DNA of 64,000 nt from Endozoicomonas sp. 4G (GCF_023822025.1 NZ_CP082909.1:4303001-4367000), one strand, 5' to 3'. Counted from the first letter of the stretch, positions 1 to 8,268 are shown. Translations and numbers: made by a program. Notes: generated from the letters alone by a model not told the origin.

Positions 1-838
1 ATTTTTGGAGCTTAGTCGCTTCATCCGGTGAAAAGCCCTGAGCAGATATTGCCATTACTGGAAGTAAATTATTAAATCTTGCTAAATGAGCCAGTTCAAG
101 AGCATTGCTATTGGCCCATGTTATAGGCTTACGCAATAACTCAGCATTATAAAAAGGCACTAGATCTATAGCTAAATCTTCGTTATTTGTTTTAATAGAC
201 AACACTAGAGGTGTATTATTTCCAAAATGCCTTGGTAAGGTTTTATGGTTTGGCGTAATTAACAATTCATGGTTGGTTTTTTTAAGATGATTAAATATAG
301 CTTTTGATACCCTTTTATCTCTAGCCGCTATAGCAGCAGTAAATGGAGTGTTTTCAAAAGGCGTTGAGTCACATTGCAGCAATAAAGATTCTATACCTTC
401 TTTTTCTAAAAGCAGTTCAATAAATTCTATTCGTTCGTTTTCAAAAGTGTTCTCAGCTTGGCTTTTGGGAGCGTTTGTAATATCAACAATCACCTTAAAC
501 AATACGTTTGGCCTAAAAGCATCACCTTTATACGCAAATGGATCTCCTCCTTCTTGGAATAGTTTTAATGCTTTACTCCAATCAATGGACTGATCTGAAA
601 GTACTTCCATAAGCTCCTGTGTTTCTAATTTTTTTCCGCTTTCCAGACTGACGATGAAAGACCTTTCTAGTTCATTAAGAATAGGTGTGTATTTAAATTC
701 CAGAGGGTAAGGAGACACTCTTTTCATTGCTCGAAAAGATCTTTTACTTAATTTCCCAGCATTCCCTTTATGAATGGGATTTCTTTTGTCAAAGTACCAA
801 CTCCTACACATTGATTCGTCATGACAAGATGGAATCAT
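1..838 (-). CDS. Ankyrin-like repeat protein, 3' end cut by the window edge
   Basis: The minus strand is open from an ATG at 838 to the window edge, giving 279 codons with no stop. The protein starts MIPSCHDESMCRSWYF and has no signal peptide. From about residue 160 it contains helix-turn-helix segments such as NTPFTAAIAARDKRVSKAIF and NNTPLVLSIKTNNEDLAIDL. These match the TPLxxAI...LL pattern of degenerate ankyrin repeats, which act as protein-binding surfaces. The first 150 residues are not recognised. Ankyrin proteins are common in host-associated bacteria, where some are secreted effectors, but nothing here shows secretion. The gene is AT-rich like the rest of the left 6 kb. I am fairly sure it is a gene and moderately sure of the repeat type. 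Confidence 0.65.
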   Translation of the reverse strand, partial: MIPSCHDESMCRSWYFDKRNPIHKGNAGKLSKRSFRAMKRVSPYPLEFKYTPILNELERSFIVSLESGKKLETQELMEVLSDQSIDWSKALKLFQEGGDPFAYKGDAFRPNVLFKVIVDITNAPKSQAENTFENERIEFIELLLEKEGIESLLLQCDSTPFENTPFTAAIAARDKRVSKAIFNHLKKTNHELLITPNHKTLPRHFGNNTPLVLSIKTNNEDLAIDLVPFYNAELLRKPITWANSNALELAHLARFNNLLPVMAISAQGFSPDEATKLQK

Positions 839-1338
839 AGCACTACCTCATATCAATCAAAATTACTTGATACTTGGATTCCTTATGTTTGGTGTAGTTC
901 CCAAGTTATCTTATTAGTTAGTGATTCTAACGGCCATTGATAGAGGGAACCCGTCAATTACATTGAAACCGTGTACATCAGTCGATTAATATCGATCTTT
1001 ATCTCCATTCCTTATGGCATCTGAAAAGACACCTGAACTTGCGTAATGAAAAACAAAAATAAGGAAAAGAAAAAAAGCGCATATCCCCCCCCCCTGATAA
1101 CGCTATACAGAACAAACAACTCTAGCACCAAAGCTGGAAAACACCTAACGAGCCTGTAAAAAAACCAAAAAAAAGCCGCAAAATTTGCAGCTCCTTTTAT
1201 TAGCGAGTTCTGATCTAAAGGCTCACGGTTAATTTATCATTTTCCCACTCTGGATTATTAGCAGTCTGAGAACCGTTCAAAACACTGCAGGCGCTTCGAC
1301 GGGGCAAGATGTTCACACCAACACCGACCAGAGTCGTT
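839..1338. other. AT-rich gap without a gene
   Basis: No convincing reading frame is present. The stretch holds a run of ten C residues at 1085-1094 and, near 1170-1195, an imperfect hairpin (AGCCGCAAA/TTTGCAGCT) next to a T-rich tract that could serve as a weak terminator. The upstream region of the ankyrin-like gene lies at its left end. Confidence 0.4.
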
Positions 1339-1533
1339 TCAGCGTTTCTTTTTGATCTTCTTCACCCGCTGTAACAGTTTCTCGCTGCCATAACCATGGA
1401 TTTTTTTGAGATTGTGCAAAACGCACATCAATTGCCACGGGGCATTGAGCTTGGGGCCCAGTCCTTTGGAATTTTTTATTATGTGCGTCTTGATGATACG
1501 AGCATTCACTTTGAGAACCAAGTATCGTACCAC
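1339..1533 (-). pseudogene. C-terminal remnant of an IS1182-type DDE transposase
   Basis: A 64-codon frame ends with NAPWQLMCVLHNLKKIHGYG. This resembles the last helix of IS1182/IS4-like DDE transposases, in which a Trp-x-Leu-x-Cys-hydrophobic-x-His-Asn-Leu-Lys-Lys-hydrophobic pattern precedes the C-terminus. The catalytic domain and N-terminus are absent, so only the tail of the insertion sequence survives. The remnant overlaps the 3' end of the neighbouring secreted-protein gene by 28 bases. The insertion or its later deletion may therefore have replaced that gene's original C-terminus. The assignment rests on this short motif alone. Confidence 0.55.
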
Positions 1534-2186
1534 TTTAAAATAAGATAGACACCATGTTCGGTAATTATTCTCCCTGGGTATAGATAGTTCATAAATGCAA
1601 CTAAGGAATTTCTATCAACAGAGCTGAATATTTTTTTTAATTTTTTTTGAGCCTCTTTGCTTAGCACATCTATTGAATAATCACTTTTTGTATCAAATAA
1701 CACTTTGCTCAATTTCAGCCCATTACTTTCCGTTTTTTCTAGCTTGTCAAGCATTCTTTTTTTATTTGCATGACTAAATAAAGAAAGGTGACTAATTGCT
1801 GTTTGAACTGAAGTGCTTGAGGGTACTCCAGATGGGCCTGGTTGTTCACAATCAGCATTATAACCTTGTCCCAATGGATAAAGTGTTTCACCATTACTAT
1901 TAAGTAATGACACGTCAATGCCTGCTCTATCAGTGAATGAATCTAGAACGGTAAAGCTCCCTAAGTTTGTCGAAATAGTTAATGCAGAATCTTCATTATA
2001 AAAGCAATCAATTATTTCCGAGACACCTAAATCATTTACTGAAAGAGTGATTTCTTGTGTAGATGAGTGTGCATTTGAACCTTGAAAAACGATTTTCTCC
2101 TTATCATAAGAAATTAGAAAAATCATGCATAAACATGATGGCGAGTAACATATAGAAAAAATAAGTATAGGTAAGATGTTTTTCAT
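1506..2186 (-). CDS. Sec-exported protein of unknown function, possibly 3'-truncated
   Basis: Translation from the ATG at 2186 begins MKNILPILIFSICYSPSCLC, a short basic start followed by a hydrophobic core. This is a signal peptide and possibly a lipoprotein-like one. A GTG six bases upstream could also initiate. The first half of the mature protein looks beta-rich. A Pro/Gly/Ser linker (CEQPGPSGVPSSTS) leads to a helical second half rich in Lys and Leu. No known family is recognised. The last residues overlap an IS1182 transposase fragment, so the present C-terminus may not be original. The gene is divergent from 2396-2938, whose product has a similar size, export signal and beta-rich start; the two may be distant relatives, but alignment by eye is weak. 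Confidence 0.6.
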   Translation of the reverse strand: MKNILPILIFSICYSPSCLCMIFLISYDKEKIVFQGSNAHSSTQEITLSVNDLGVSEIIDCFYNEDSALTISTNLGSFTVLDSFTDRAGIDVSLLNSNGETLYPLGQGYNADCEQPGPSGVPSSTSVQTAISHLSLFSHANKKRMLDKLEKTESNGLKLSKVLFDTKSDYSIDVLSKEAQKKLKKIFSSVDRNSLVAFMNYLYPGRIITEHGVYLILKWYDTWFSK

Positions 2187-2395
2187 AACCACTCTGTTTA
2201 ACTTTGCAATTAAAGGGTAGCTTTATAATTAGCAAATATTAGTGGCTGCTGCACATAATAGATAGGACAGAGCCTCCTCTCACACCACCGGCCGTGCGTA
2301 AAAGGCAGCATAAAAACCGGTTTTTGGGACAACTATCTTGAAAAACACCGGGATAGAGAACTTTGCGAGTTTGGTTAAAGCTCAAGGAGTTAATT

Positions 2396-2938
2396 ATGCG
2401 TAAAAGTATCCTAACTTTAGCAATAGTTTTTGTTATAAAATCCCAAGGTATCGAAATATTTCTTAAGGATGGAAATATTTTCATAAAAAATGCTAATTCG
2501 GAGAAAGTTGTTACTCCCAAAGACTTGCGTTTAGAGTCAATAACAAATCTAACTATTAATGATTATTTTTATAATCCAAGACATGGATCTACTACATATA
2601 TCAAAATCTCAACAGACAATGAATACAAGATTATTTTTCAAGTTAATGAAGAGGGGGTTATTTCCGAAGGGTATCAATATTCTTCTTCCGAAAAAAATAC
2701 AACTTCTTCTATAGCAGAGCACAATGTTTTTTCTGGTGCATGTAGGCATCCATCTAATAGGAAAGAAGAGACACTTTCACTTAGTACGAGAGATCGATAT
2801 AAAAAAGTAAGGACCATCAAAGCAACGACTTTCACTTGCTCTTGTTGTCAAAAAAAGAAAACTAGCAGAAATTCATTTAAAGCAGATGAAGAGATTATAT
2901 GTAATGCATGTTATGGAGAAAAAATCAGTAAAGAGTGA
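2396..2938 (+). CDS. Sec-exported protein with C-terminal CxxC pairs
   Basis: The start is the ATG at 2396, preceded by AAGGAG at 2384-2389. The upstream extension to 2363 lacks a ribosome site and would bury the signal peptide MRKSILTLAIVFVIKSQG. The product has 180 residues. It has a beta-rich middle, a Ser/Thr-rich stretch and a C-terminal cysteine cluster (CSCCQ...CNACYGEK) with two CxxC-type knuckles, like a treble-clef or rubredoxin-type zinc site. The same idea of an exported protein with a small CxxC...CxxC finger recurs in the large family at 34.5-52.3 kb, though the sequences are otherwise different. The function is unknown. Confidence 0.65.
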   Translation: MRKSILTLAIVFVIKSQGIEIFLKDGNIFIKNANSEKVVTPKDLRLESITNLTINDYFYNPRHGSTTYIKISTDNEYKIIFQVNEEGVISEGYQYSSSEKNTTSSIAEHNVFSGACRHPSNRKEETLSLSTRDRYKKVRTIKATTFTCSCCQKKKTSRNSFKADEEIICNACYGEKISKE

Positions 2939-3074
2939 TTACTATTATTTTTGCAACATAACGCCTCCACGTGGGGCGCCGTAGGTGAACAGCCAGCTTG
3001 CTGACGACACCATGTGCATATTATTGCTGTTGATAGTAACCTCTTTACTTAATTTTTCCCTTCAACTGCACTTA

Positions 3075-3560
3075 TTATCTGTTCTCTATCAGGTTTCCAG
3101 CACGCTTTTCTTGCCAGAACTCATTTCTGATTTCTTTGGACATGTTTTTACCAAGAAATACCCCCTGATGAATTACAAGCCCATCACAAATCAAATTCTC
3201 TTTATAGCTCAAGATAGCTGTTTTGATAATGCTATATTCTGGAACAAGATCTTCAATGGGTGTCGTAAGAGCGAGGACTTGATAGAATTTACCGTTATCA
3301 ATATTTTTAAGAACGTATCCTTTTTGATACTTCTTGAGATAGACATATTTACCAAATAAACCTTGCTTTATGGTTTCCACAAAATCTACCCCTAAAGCAT
3401 CTGATAATTCTTTTTCTATTTCATAGATTCTATCAAATAATTCTTCTCTTAACCCACCATATTCATTTACATCTTCTGGATATTGACCGTTATTTATTAA
3501 AGCCATAGCCAGCTTGTAATTTTCTATAAAACTATCCGAACAAGACTTCTGAACAAGCAT
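3075..3560 (-). CDS. Conserved-looking cytosolic protein of unknown function, 161 aa
   Basis: The 161-residue product starts MLVQKSCSDSFIENYKLAMA and has no signal peptide or membrane segment. It has a helical N-terminal half (FDRIYEIEKELSDALGVDF) and a compact beta-rich C-terminal half with the stretches YLKKYQKGYVLKN and ICDGLVIHQGVFLGKNM. A TATAAT box lies about 14 bases upstream of the ATG and AAGG sits just before it, so the gene appears to have its own promoter. It stands alone between two hairpin-rich intergenic regions in the AT-rich patch. I do not recognise the family. Confidence 0.6.
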   Translation of the reverse strand: MLVQKSCSDSFIENYKLAMALINNGQYPEDVNEYGGLREELFDRIYEIEKELSDALGVDFVETIKQGLFGKYVYLKKYQKGYVLKNIDNGKFYQVLALTTPIEDLVPEYSIIKTAILSYKENLICDGLVIHQGVFLGKNMSKEIRNEFWQEKRAGNLIENR

Positions 3561-3695
3561 ACTTGAACCTTATATTATAAAAATATCAACACTCGCAATA
3601 TTCTATCAAAGAAGAACTCATATTGCTTATCAAATGAAAAAACTATGGGTTTTGTATGAGCGTATAACGTCACGGCAGGGGCAGCTTACCCTGTT

Positions 3696-3745
3696 CACAT
3701 TTTGCGCGAAAGAAAATGGAAGCGCAGCGACCCGCGCAAAATGTG
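3696..3745. repeat. 13-bp perfect inverted repeat
   Basis: CACATTTTGCGCG at 3696-3708 is repeated in inverse orientation as CGCGCAAAATGTG at 3733-3745 with 24 bases between. It lies between the 3' end of the HEPN-like gene and the promoter of the gene at 3075-3560. There is no T-run, so it is not a standard terminator. An integron attC-like or recombination-site role is possible but the flanking core sites are not canonical. Confidence 0.5.
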
Positions 3746-3808
3746 CACAAGGTTTCCTATAAAGCATGTAGAAAGACCAGTCCTTACCTTACCCGATTTA
3801 GCACTACG

Positions 3809-4795
3809 TTAATTCGAATCTATCTGATTAACAAGCCTGAAGGCTCCATTTCTGAATGTATTAGATACTCGATCAGAACGATCAAAACCATATTTCATCA
3901 AATGGTACATCAATGAGATTATCGAATTGCCTATACAGAAAAAAGTATCAATATCATTTTTACACAAGCTGTGATCAAAAGTTGAAGGATCATTCATCCA
4001 AAGCTTGTTTCTATAAAGCAACTCGTGTGAGTAATTTCCACTCTGATAAGGATACCAAGCACCATGACTGTGTTGATAATTAACTTTATTTCTAATCTTA
4101 GATAACCAGTTGCCTCTCTGAGATCCAGACTTAGAAATCAAATCTTTAAGTTTGATCAATAAATCCATTGTTTTATCTTTTTGCGTGGAGAGTCCATTGG
4201 TAAAATCTGGGATCATCTGAATAAGATTTGCAAGTAAATCGCTAAAAGAAGACCAAGTGTCTGCATGCGAGTCTTTCAACTTACCAAACGACAACTCTTG
4301 TTTTCTTTTGCAAAATTTCGTGAAATAAAAGCCATTTTCAATGTTAGTTGCACCATTATGCTGATTGGTAGCCATAGCGATATCTAAAACGGCTTCCATA
4401 TGATCACTTTCAAATTGTGAACAAGCTTTTCCAAACAATCTTAGTATCGCGTGTATAGCAAAAAAACTTGCATAATACATTTGAATTAGTGGCCATGATA
4501 TATTCTTCGGTAGAGCAGCATCTTGCTTAATTACAGAAACAGATTCTATAGATGACTGAGCAAACCGGTTGCAGTCATTTGCTAAAGATGCGTATAAGAA
4601 ATCTGTATCTCTGACCAATAAATTAAATTTACATGACACTAAACTCCTGGCTTTAGAGGTCTTTAAAGATAACTTATCTTTAACAAGGTATCTACCGTTT
4701 GCAACCCACGCCTTTAGGTCAGATTCAGTTGCTATCGTGGATTCAAAAATTTCACTGTGACAAAGCTGATAAAGAATCCGTATTTCAGGTGACAT
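3809..4795 (-). CDS. HEPN-like protein paired with a DGQHR protein
   Basis: This helical 328-residue protein lacks a signal peptide. Near residue 110 it has SWPLIQMYYASFFAIHAIL, the amphipathic helix typical of HEPN-fold proteins. Near residue 240 it has SKIRNKVNYQHSHGAWYPY, in which R-N-K-V-N-Y-Q-H fits the RX4-6H signature of HEPN ribonucleases, with a polar Asn right after the Arg. HEPN proteins act as toxins or as effector RNases in defence and toxin-antitoxin systems. The start codon lies one base after the stop of the upstream DGQHR gene, so the two are translationally coupled and presumably work together. Which partner is toxin, sensor or antidote cannot be told from sequence. The HEPN call is an inference from motif and helix pattern. 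Confidence 0.6.
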   Translation of the reverse strand: MSPEIRILYQLCHSEIFESTIATESDLKAWVANGRYLVKDKLSLKTSKARSLVSCKFNLLVRDTDFLYASLANDCNRFAQSSIESVSVIKQDAALPKNISWPLIQMYYASFFAIHAILRLFGKACSQFESDHMEAVLDIAMATNQHNGATNIENGFYFTKFCKRKQELSFGKLKDSHADTWSSFSDLLANLIQMIPDFTNGLSTQKDKTMDLLIKLKDLISKSGSQRGNWLSKIRNKVNYQHSHGAWYPYQSGNYSHELLYRNKLWMNDPSTFDHSLCKNDIDTFFCIGNSIISLMYHLMKYGFDRSDRVSNTFRNGAFRLVNQIDSN

Positions 4796-4796
4796 A

Positions 4797-5768
4797 CTAC
4801 AAGGTAAACTCCATTTTCAGAGAATCTTCCAAGTGATCCACAATCGGTTTGTATGCATTAGTTGGTTTCTCTAGTTTTGAAACTTTAACCCTAGCACCAA
4901 CAGTTTCAGTGAATTCATAGAAGTTATCTGTGCTATAGATTGCACCAAACCTATCTTTCACTTTTGCAGTCAAGATTGGGAAAAAGCCAGAAAGAGCCTT
5001 AAAAACAGTAGTGTTATATAATTGTTCTTGAATATTGTTTGGAATGAAAATTCCTTCATTACACGCTATCAAATATGAATTATAAATTTCATATATTTCA
5101 TCAGGACTTTTCGAACCAAAGATCTTAATCAAAGGTTTTAATGCGGTATTAAAAACCGATCTGGTAATTTTACCTTTTAAACGTTTTGATGATGACAATT
5201 TATTATATAGCGCACTATCTGACTCTTTAGAAAATATATCAAAAAGATCTCTTAGATACTGCTCTTGATCACTTTCATACTCAGCCATTTTTTTAATATC
5301 AAGTAGCAACTCTGTAGGAACTCCACGCTGCTTTGAGTTTATATCAATAAACAGTCTGGATTCATCTTTTTTTGACAGGTTATCGTATACAACTACAGGT
5401 ACTCTTAGTGCAGTACCTGCCATTTTAAAACCGTATACTCTATGTTGCCCATCAATAATAAAAAAGGCCTTAGGATTTTTTTCAAAACTGACCATTTTCT
5501 TTTTTGAGTCATACTTGAAGTCAGAGTCTTCTTGAGCAGAGAGAACAATTGCGCTAGGAATTGTACCTAAACCTGAGTCTATGTATCCGGCAATTTCTTT
5601 TGCTCTTTTTTTATCTAAAGTTCTTTGAAAACCTTCATCAGGGTCTTCATCTCTGTTAATTACATAACACGTAGTTGCCAAAACGTCGGTTGGCATTGTA
5701 AATGAGTAAAAGCGATGTTCACCTTGCTTAACAAGGCTAACGCTGCCGAAGCTTTCTCGTTCAGACAT
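4797..5768 (-). CDS. DGQHR-domain (DndB-like) protein
   Basis: The start is the ATG at 5768, preceded by AGGAAAG. A longer frame begins at 5807 but lacks a ribosome site. The protein (323 residues) carries the diagnostic motif FIIDGQHRVYGFKMAG, followed by VPVVVYDNL and FIDINSKQRGVP. This set of motifs is shared by DndB and related DGQHR proteins with a ParB-like core. DndB regulates or accompanies DNA phosphorothioation in known systems, but no dndA/C/D/E or other modification gene is in this window. The partner is instead a HEPN-like protein with a one-base gap. I read the pair as a compact stress or defence module. The family assignment is firm; the role is an inference. Confidence 0.8.
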   Translation of the reverse strand: MSERESFGSVSLVKQGEHRFYSFTMPTDVLATTCYVINRDEDPDEGFQRTLDKKRAKEIAGYIDSGLGTIPSAIVLSAQEDSDFKYDSKKKMVSFEKNPKAFFIIDGQHRVYGFKMAGTALRVPVVVYDNLSKKDESRLFIDINSKQRGVPTELLLDIKKMAEYESDQEQYLRDLFDIFSKESDSALYNKLSSSKRLKGKITRSVFNTALKPLIKIFGSKSPDEIYEIYNSYLIACNEGIFIPNNIQEQLYNTTVFKALSGFFPILTAKVKDRFGAIYSTDNFYEFTETVGARVKVSKLEKPTNAYKPIVDHLEDSLKMEFTL

Positions 5769-6057
5769 GTTCTTTCCTGTAGTCGAATTGGCCGGACATT
5801 GTAACAAATTATGCAGTAAAAATTAAATTTTGTATGTGCTTGATAAGTAGTGCTAACCGGGATAAGGCAGAGTCTCACAACTCTGCTCCCCCCACAACAC
5901 AAGCCATACAGATCATGTAGCACGGCGTTTCAGATCTACTCTGCATTCATGTTGCTGCTAACGCCTGAGTGCGGGGCTTGTTTATTGCAACTTGACTAAA
6001 AATGGCTGGCATGGAGTACCTTGGTGATACTTCATTTGCCAGCCTTTCTCTGATAAA

Positions 6058-6300
6058 AACCAGATTGATCAACACATGAGACACCCACAGGACTTGAAGC
6101 CAAATCATGCCAAACAGTTTCTGACTTACCTTGCCGTTCAGTTTCGGATCCAGACACCAACGCAAAACCAGACATTGAACGCGATAAAATTTTTATACAC
6201 ACAAGTCTCAGGTAGACCTTTCAGGGATGTCAGCAATCAGGTCAGGGCAAAGAAGGGCATAAAGCAAAATATGACAGGCACGCTACCGCTCAACTGCCAC
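6058..6300 (+). pseudogene. N-terminal relic of an integron-type integrase (IntI)
   Basis: In frame with the ATG at 6076 the translation reads NQIDQHMRHPQDLKPNHAKQ, then FLTYLAVQFRIQTPTQNQTL and NAIKFLYTQVSGRPF. This is the N-terminal SAM-like domain of integron integrases, whose hallmark is RHP-x-(E/D)(M/L)...FL-x-LAV...STQNQALNAL-x-FLY. A degenerate VRAKKG follows at the place where IntI has VRAKRP. After that the homology stops. The catalytic Arg, His-x-x-Arg and Tyr box are absent. The frame has a stop upstream at 6025. The gene is dead, but it suggests that the adjacent AT-rich genes may once have been cassettes. Confidence 0.7.
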
Positions 6301-6447
6301 ACAGCTGAAAAGCACTTACCCCTTCTCTCAATAGCGTCCTGCTTGTCTGAAATTAGCAAGATTGTGCCAGTATTCTCGATTCAAGGGTAGGTATTAATGC
6401 TACCTCAGCAGGAGCAGGGCAATCTCTTTTGGTACTAAGCATGAACG

Positions 6448-6476
6448 ACTCGCCTCTAAAGGAACGAGTAGTTCAC
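6448..6476 (+). mobile_element. Solo right-end remnant of the window's IS605-type element
   Basis: ACTCGCCTCTAAAGGAACGA followed by GTAGTTCAC forms a hairpin (ACTCG/CGAGT). It closely matches the right end of the intact element at 54058-54090 (GCTCGCTCCTTTAGGGGCGA then GTAGTTCAC). The upstream bases (GGTACTAAGCATGAACGACT) also resemble the tnpB 3' end there. No left end or tnpB is present here, so this is a scar of a related insertion. Confidence 0.6.
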
Positions 6477-6611
6477 AGCGCCATCGGAACCCCTTCCTGA
6501 AATCAGCTTTTGCCCTGCGGGCGGGATTAATCCTGAAAATTATGTTAATTATCTAACATAGCCTAATGTCCAGTGTGTGGGCGGTTCCTGAATAGACGAC
6601 GAGGATTAAAC

Positions 6612-7937
6612 ATGAGGCAACAGAGTCAACTGGCACTGCTGGGCAAAAGACGCTTTTTGCCTTTTTTTCTGGCTCAGTTCCTGGGTGCCTTTAACGACAA
6701 TATCTATAAGAACTCGCTATTACTGATGGCAGCCTTCGCCGCAGTAGAAAGCCTGCCGTTTAACTCAGATATGTTTATCAATCTGGCGGCTGGCCTGTTT
6801 ATTCTTCCCTTCTTTCTTTTTTCCAGTACCGCTGGGCAAATCTGCGATAAATATGAAAAATCGATGATTATCCGTCGGGTCAAATTGCTGGAAACGGTCA
6901 CCATGGCTGTCGCTTCCGGCTTTATTATTACCGAGAACTATCTGGTTTTGCTGGTTCTGCTGTTCCTGATGGGGACTCAAAGTGCTTTTTTCGGGCCAGT
7001 TAAATACGCCATTATTCCCCAGCACCTCAATGAACATGAACTGATAGGCGGCAATGCTCTGGTAGAGATGGGTACTTTTGTTGCCATACTGGCGGGTACG
7101 CTGGGTGCAGGTATTTTGATTGAGCAGCCCGATGCTCATATCCTGGTAGCCATTTCTGTCGTTTTCTTTGCCATCCTCGGTTACCTGGCTTCTCGATTTA
7201 TACCCCGGGCTAAGGCAGCTGCTCCCGATCTGAAAATAAACTGGAACCCCTTTCAGCAGAGTCTGGTCATGATCCGTCAAACCCGATCAAACGACAGCGT
7301 TCATAAATCCATTATTGCTATTTCCTGGTTCTGGGCCCTGGGAGCTGCTTACCTGACGCAGCTTCCCAACCTGGCCAGCGAGACTCTCAAAGGCAGCCCA
7401 CAGGTAGTCAGTACTATGCTGGCGATGTTTATTATTGGCGTCGCTGTCGGCTCACTGTTGTGTGGACGACTTTCCAAAGGTCATGTTGAGCCGGGTATTG
7501 TACCCATCGGAGCCGTGGGTCTGAGCCTGTTTGGAATCGATTTATATTTTGCTGTCACGCCTGCTACAACTAGCCACTTGCTGAGCATTAATGCCTTTGT
7601 GGAAAACAGTGACAACCTGAGGGTATTGCTGGATCTGGGTATGATTGGCTTGTTCAGCGGCCTGTTTATTGTTCCCCTGTATGCCATAGTTCAGCAGAGA
7701 ACACCTGAAAACCGTCGTGCACAGGCGATTGCCGCCCTGAATGTTCAGAACTCACTTTATATGGTACTCAGCGCCCTGTTTGGCATGGTATTTCTAGGTG
7801 TGCTGGAGCTGTCTATTGAACAGTTTTTCCTGACACTCGGTGTCGTTAATTTGTTGGTCTGTGCTTTTATTTTCAGGCGAGTGCCGGAGTTTATAGAGCG
7901 TTTTGTTGCTCGCTTTGTTAAGAAAGTCGCCAACTAA
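6612..7937 (+). CDS. LplT-like MFS transporter
   Basis: The start is the ATG at 6612, nine bases after a GAGGA site; the upstream extension lacks one. The 441-residue protein has about twelve hydrophobic segments. It opens with FLPFFLAQFLGAFNDNIYKN, characteristic of the lysophospholipid transporter (LplT) branch of the major facilitator superfamily, which is often found next to or fused to Aas-type acyltransferases. FFGPVKYAIIPQ in the third membrane region is also typical of this branch. E. coli LplT flips lysophosphatidylethanolamine across the inner membrane. No acyltransferase gene adjoins it here, so the substrate is inferred only from the family. It is transcribed alone on the plus strand. 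Confidence 0.8.
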   Translation: MRQQSQLALLGKRRFLPFFLAQFLGAFNDNIYKNSLLLMAAFAAVESLPFNSDMFINLAAGLFILPFFLFSSTAGQICDKYEKSMIIRRVKLLETVTMAVASGFIITENYLVLLVLLFLMGTQSAFFGPVKYAIIPQHLNEHELIGGNALVEMGTFVAILAGTLGAGILIEQPDAHILVAISVVFFAILGYLASRFIPRAKAAAPDLKINWNPFQQSLVMIRQTRSNDSVHKSIIAISWFWALGAAYLTQLPNLASETLKGSPQVVSTMLAMFIIGVAVGSLLCGRLSKGHVEPGIVPIGAVGLSLFGIDLYFAVTPATTSHLLSINAFVENSDNLRVLLDLGMIGLFSGLFIVPLYAIVQQRTPENRRAQAIAALNVQNSLYMVLSALFGMVFLGVLELSIEQFFLTLGVVNLLVCAFIFRRVPEFIERFVARFVKKVAN

Positions 7938-7955
7938 ATTCCAGTACCTGTTTCT

Positions 7956-7993
7956 GGAAAGTGCGTATGGAAAGTGCGTATGGAAAGTGCGTA
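7956..7993. repeat. 13-bp tandem repeat, three units
   Basis: GGAAAGTGCGTAT occurs at 7956-7968 and 7969-7981, and 12 of its bases recur at 7982-7993. The array sits between the MFS gene and the broken vapC remnant and occupies the place where the rest of vapC should be. Confidence 0.9.
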
Positions 7994-8032
7994 GCGAGGA
8001 CAACCATACGTTGGTATCCAGATAAATTTCAT
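7990..8032 (-). pseudogene. vapC-type PIN toxin, reduced to its first codons
   Basis: An ATG at 8032 starts ATGAAATTTATC. After what looks like a one-base deletion, the next frame reads YLDTNVWLS. Together these match the N-terminus of VapC PIN-domain toxins (MKF-x-LDTN), whose first acidic residue is the Asp in LDTN. The coding sequence breaks off after about a dozen codons at the 13-bp tandem repeat. The start lies five bases after the antitoxin stop codon, the usual vapBC arrangement. The toxin is dead. Confidence 0.7.
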
Positions 8033-8037
8033 TGGCT

Positions 8038-8268
8038 TCAGTCCCCCAGATCCTTGGCCTGCATGTCAGGCTGAGGCTCGCGCTCAAACTCAACAGCTTT
8101 TTCATCAACCATCTGGAAGAATGAGTCCCAGTCACCCTCTATAGGGGTGATCAAAATAGATTCACCACGCTTGGAGATCCTGACACGCTTTGTGCCCTCT
8201 GGCAGCTCAAATTCTTTCGGGATTCTGACTGCCTGTGAGCGATTGTTTCTGAATACACTGGTTTCCAT
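8038..8268 (-). CDS. vapB: VapB-type SpoVT/AbrB antitoxin, orphaned
   Basis: The 76-residue protein METSVFRNNRSQAVRIPKEF... contains the SpoVT/AbrB swapped-hairpin DNA-binding fold. NRSQAVRIPKEFELP is the classic VapB N-terminus, followed by VRISKRGESILITP and a C-terminal toxin-binding tail (WDSFFQMVDE). VapB binds its own operator and neutralises the VapC endoribonuclease. Here vapC survives only as a frame-broken stub directly downstream, so the antitoxin is an orphan. An imperfect palindrome (TATACAATTTGTATA at 8281-8295) just upstream of the start is a plausible autoregulatory operator. It could still cross-neutralise a related toxin elsewhere. Confidence 0.85.
   Translation of the reverse strand: METSVFRNNRSQAVRIPKEFELPEGTKRVRISKRGESILITPIEGDWDSFFQMVDEKAVEFEREPQPDMQAKDLGD

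Noticed and set aside
2262-2320. Possible group II intron 3'-end remnant on the minus strand (ACGCACGGCCGGTGGTGTGA, GAGGAGGCTC)
   Set aside because: It recalls the domain V/VI region of some bacterial group II introns, but I could not draw a convincing 34-base domain V and there is no reverse transcriptase nearby.
5850-5900. Hairpin GCAGAG...CTCTGC upstream of the DGQHR gene, considered as a terminator or intron end
   Set aside because: It lies upstream of the gene's start, lacks a T-run in either useful direction and has no other support.
7956-7993. Short repeats considered as a CRISPR array
   Set aside because: Units are 13 bp and directly abutting with no spacers. The same holds for 31427-31473 and 61496-61534.
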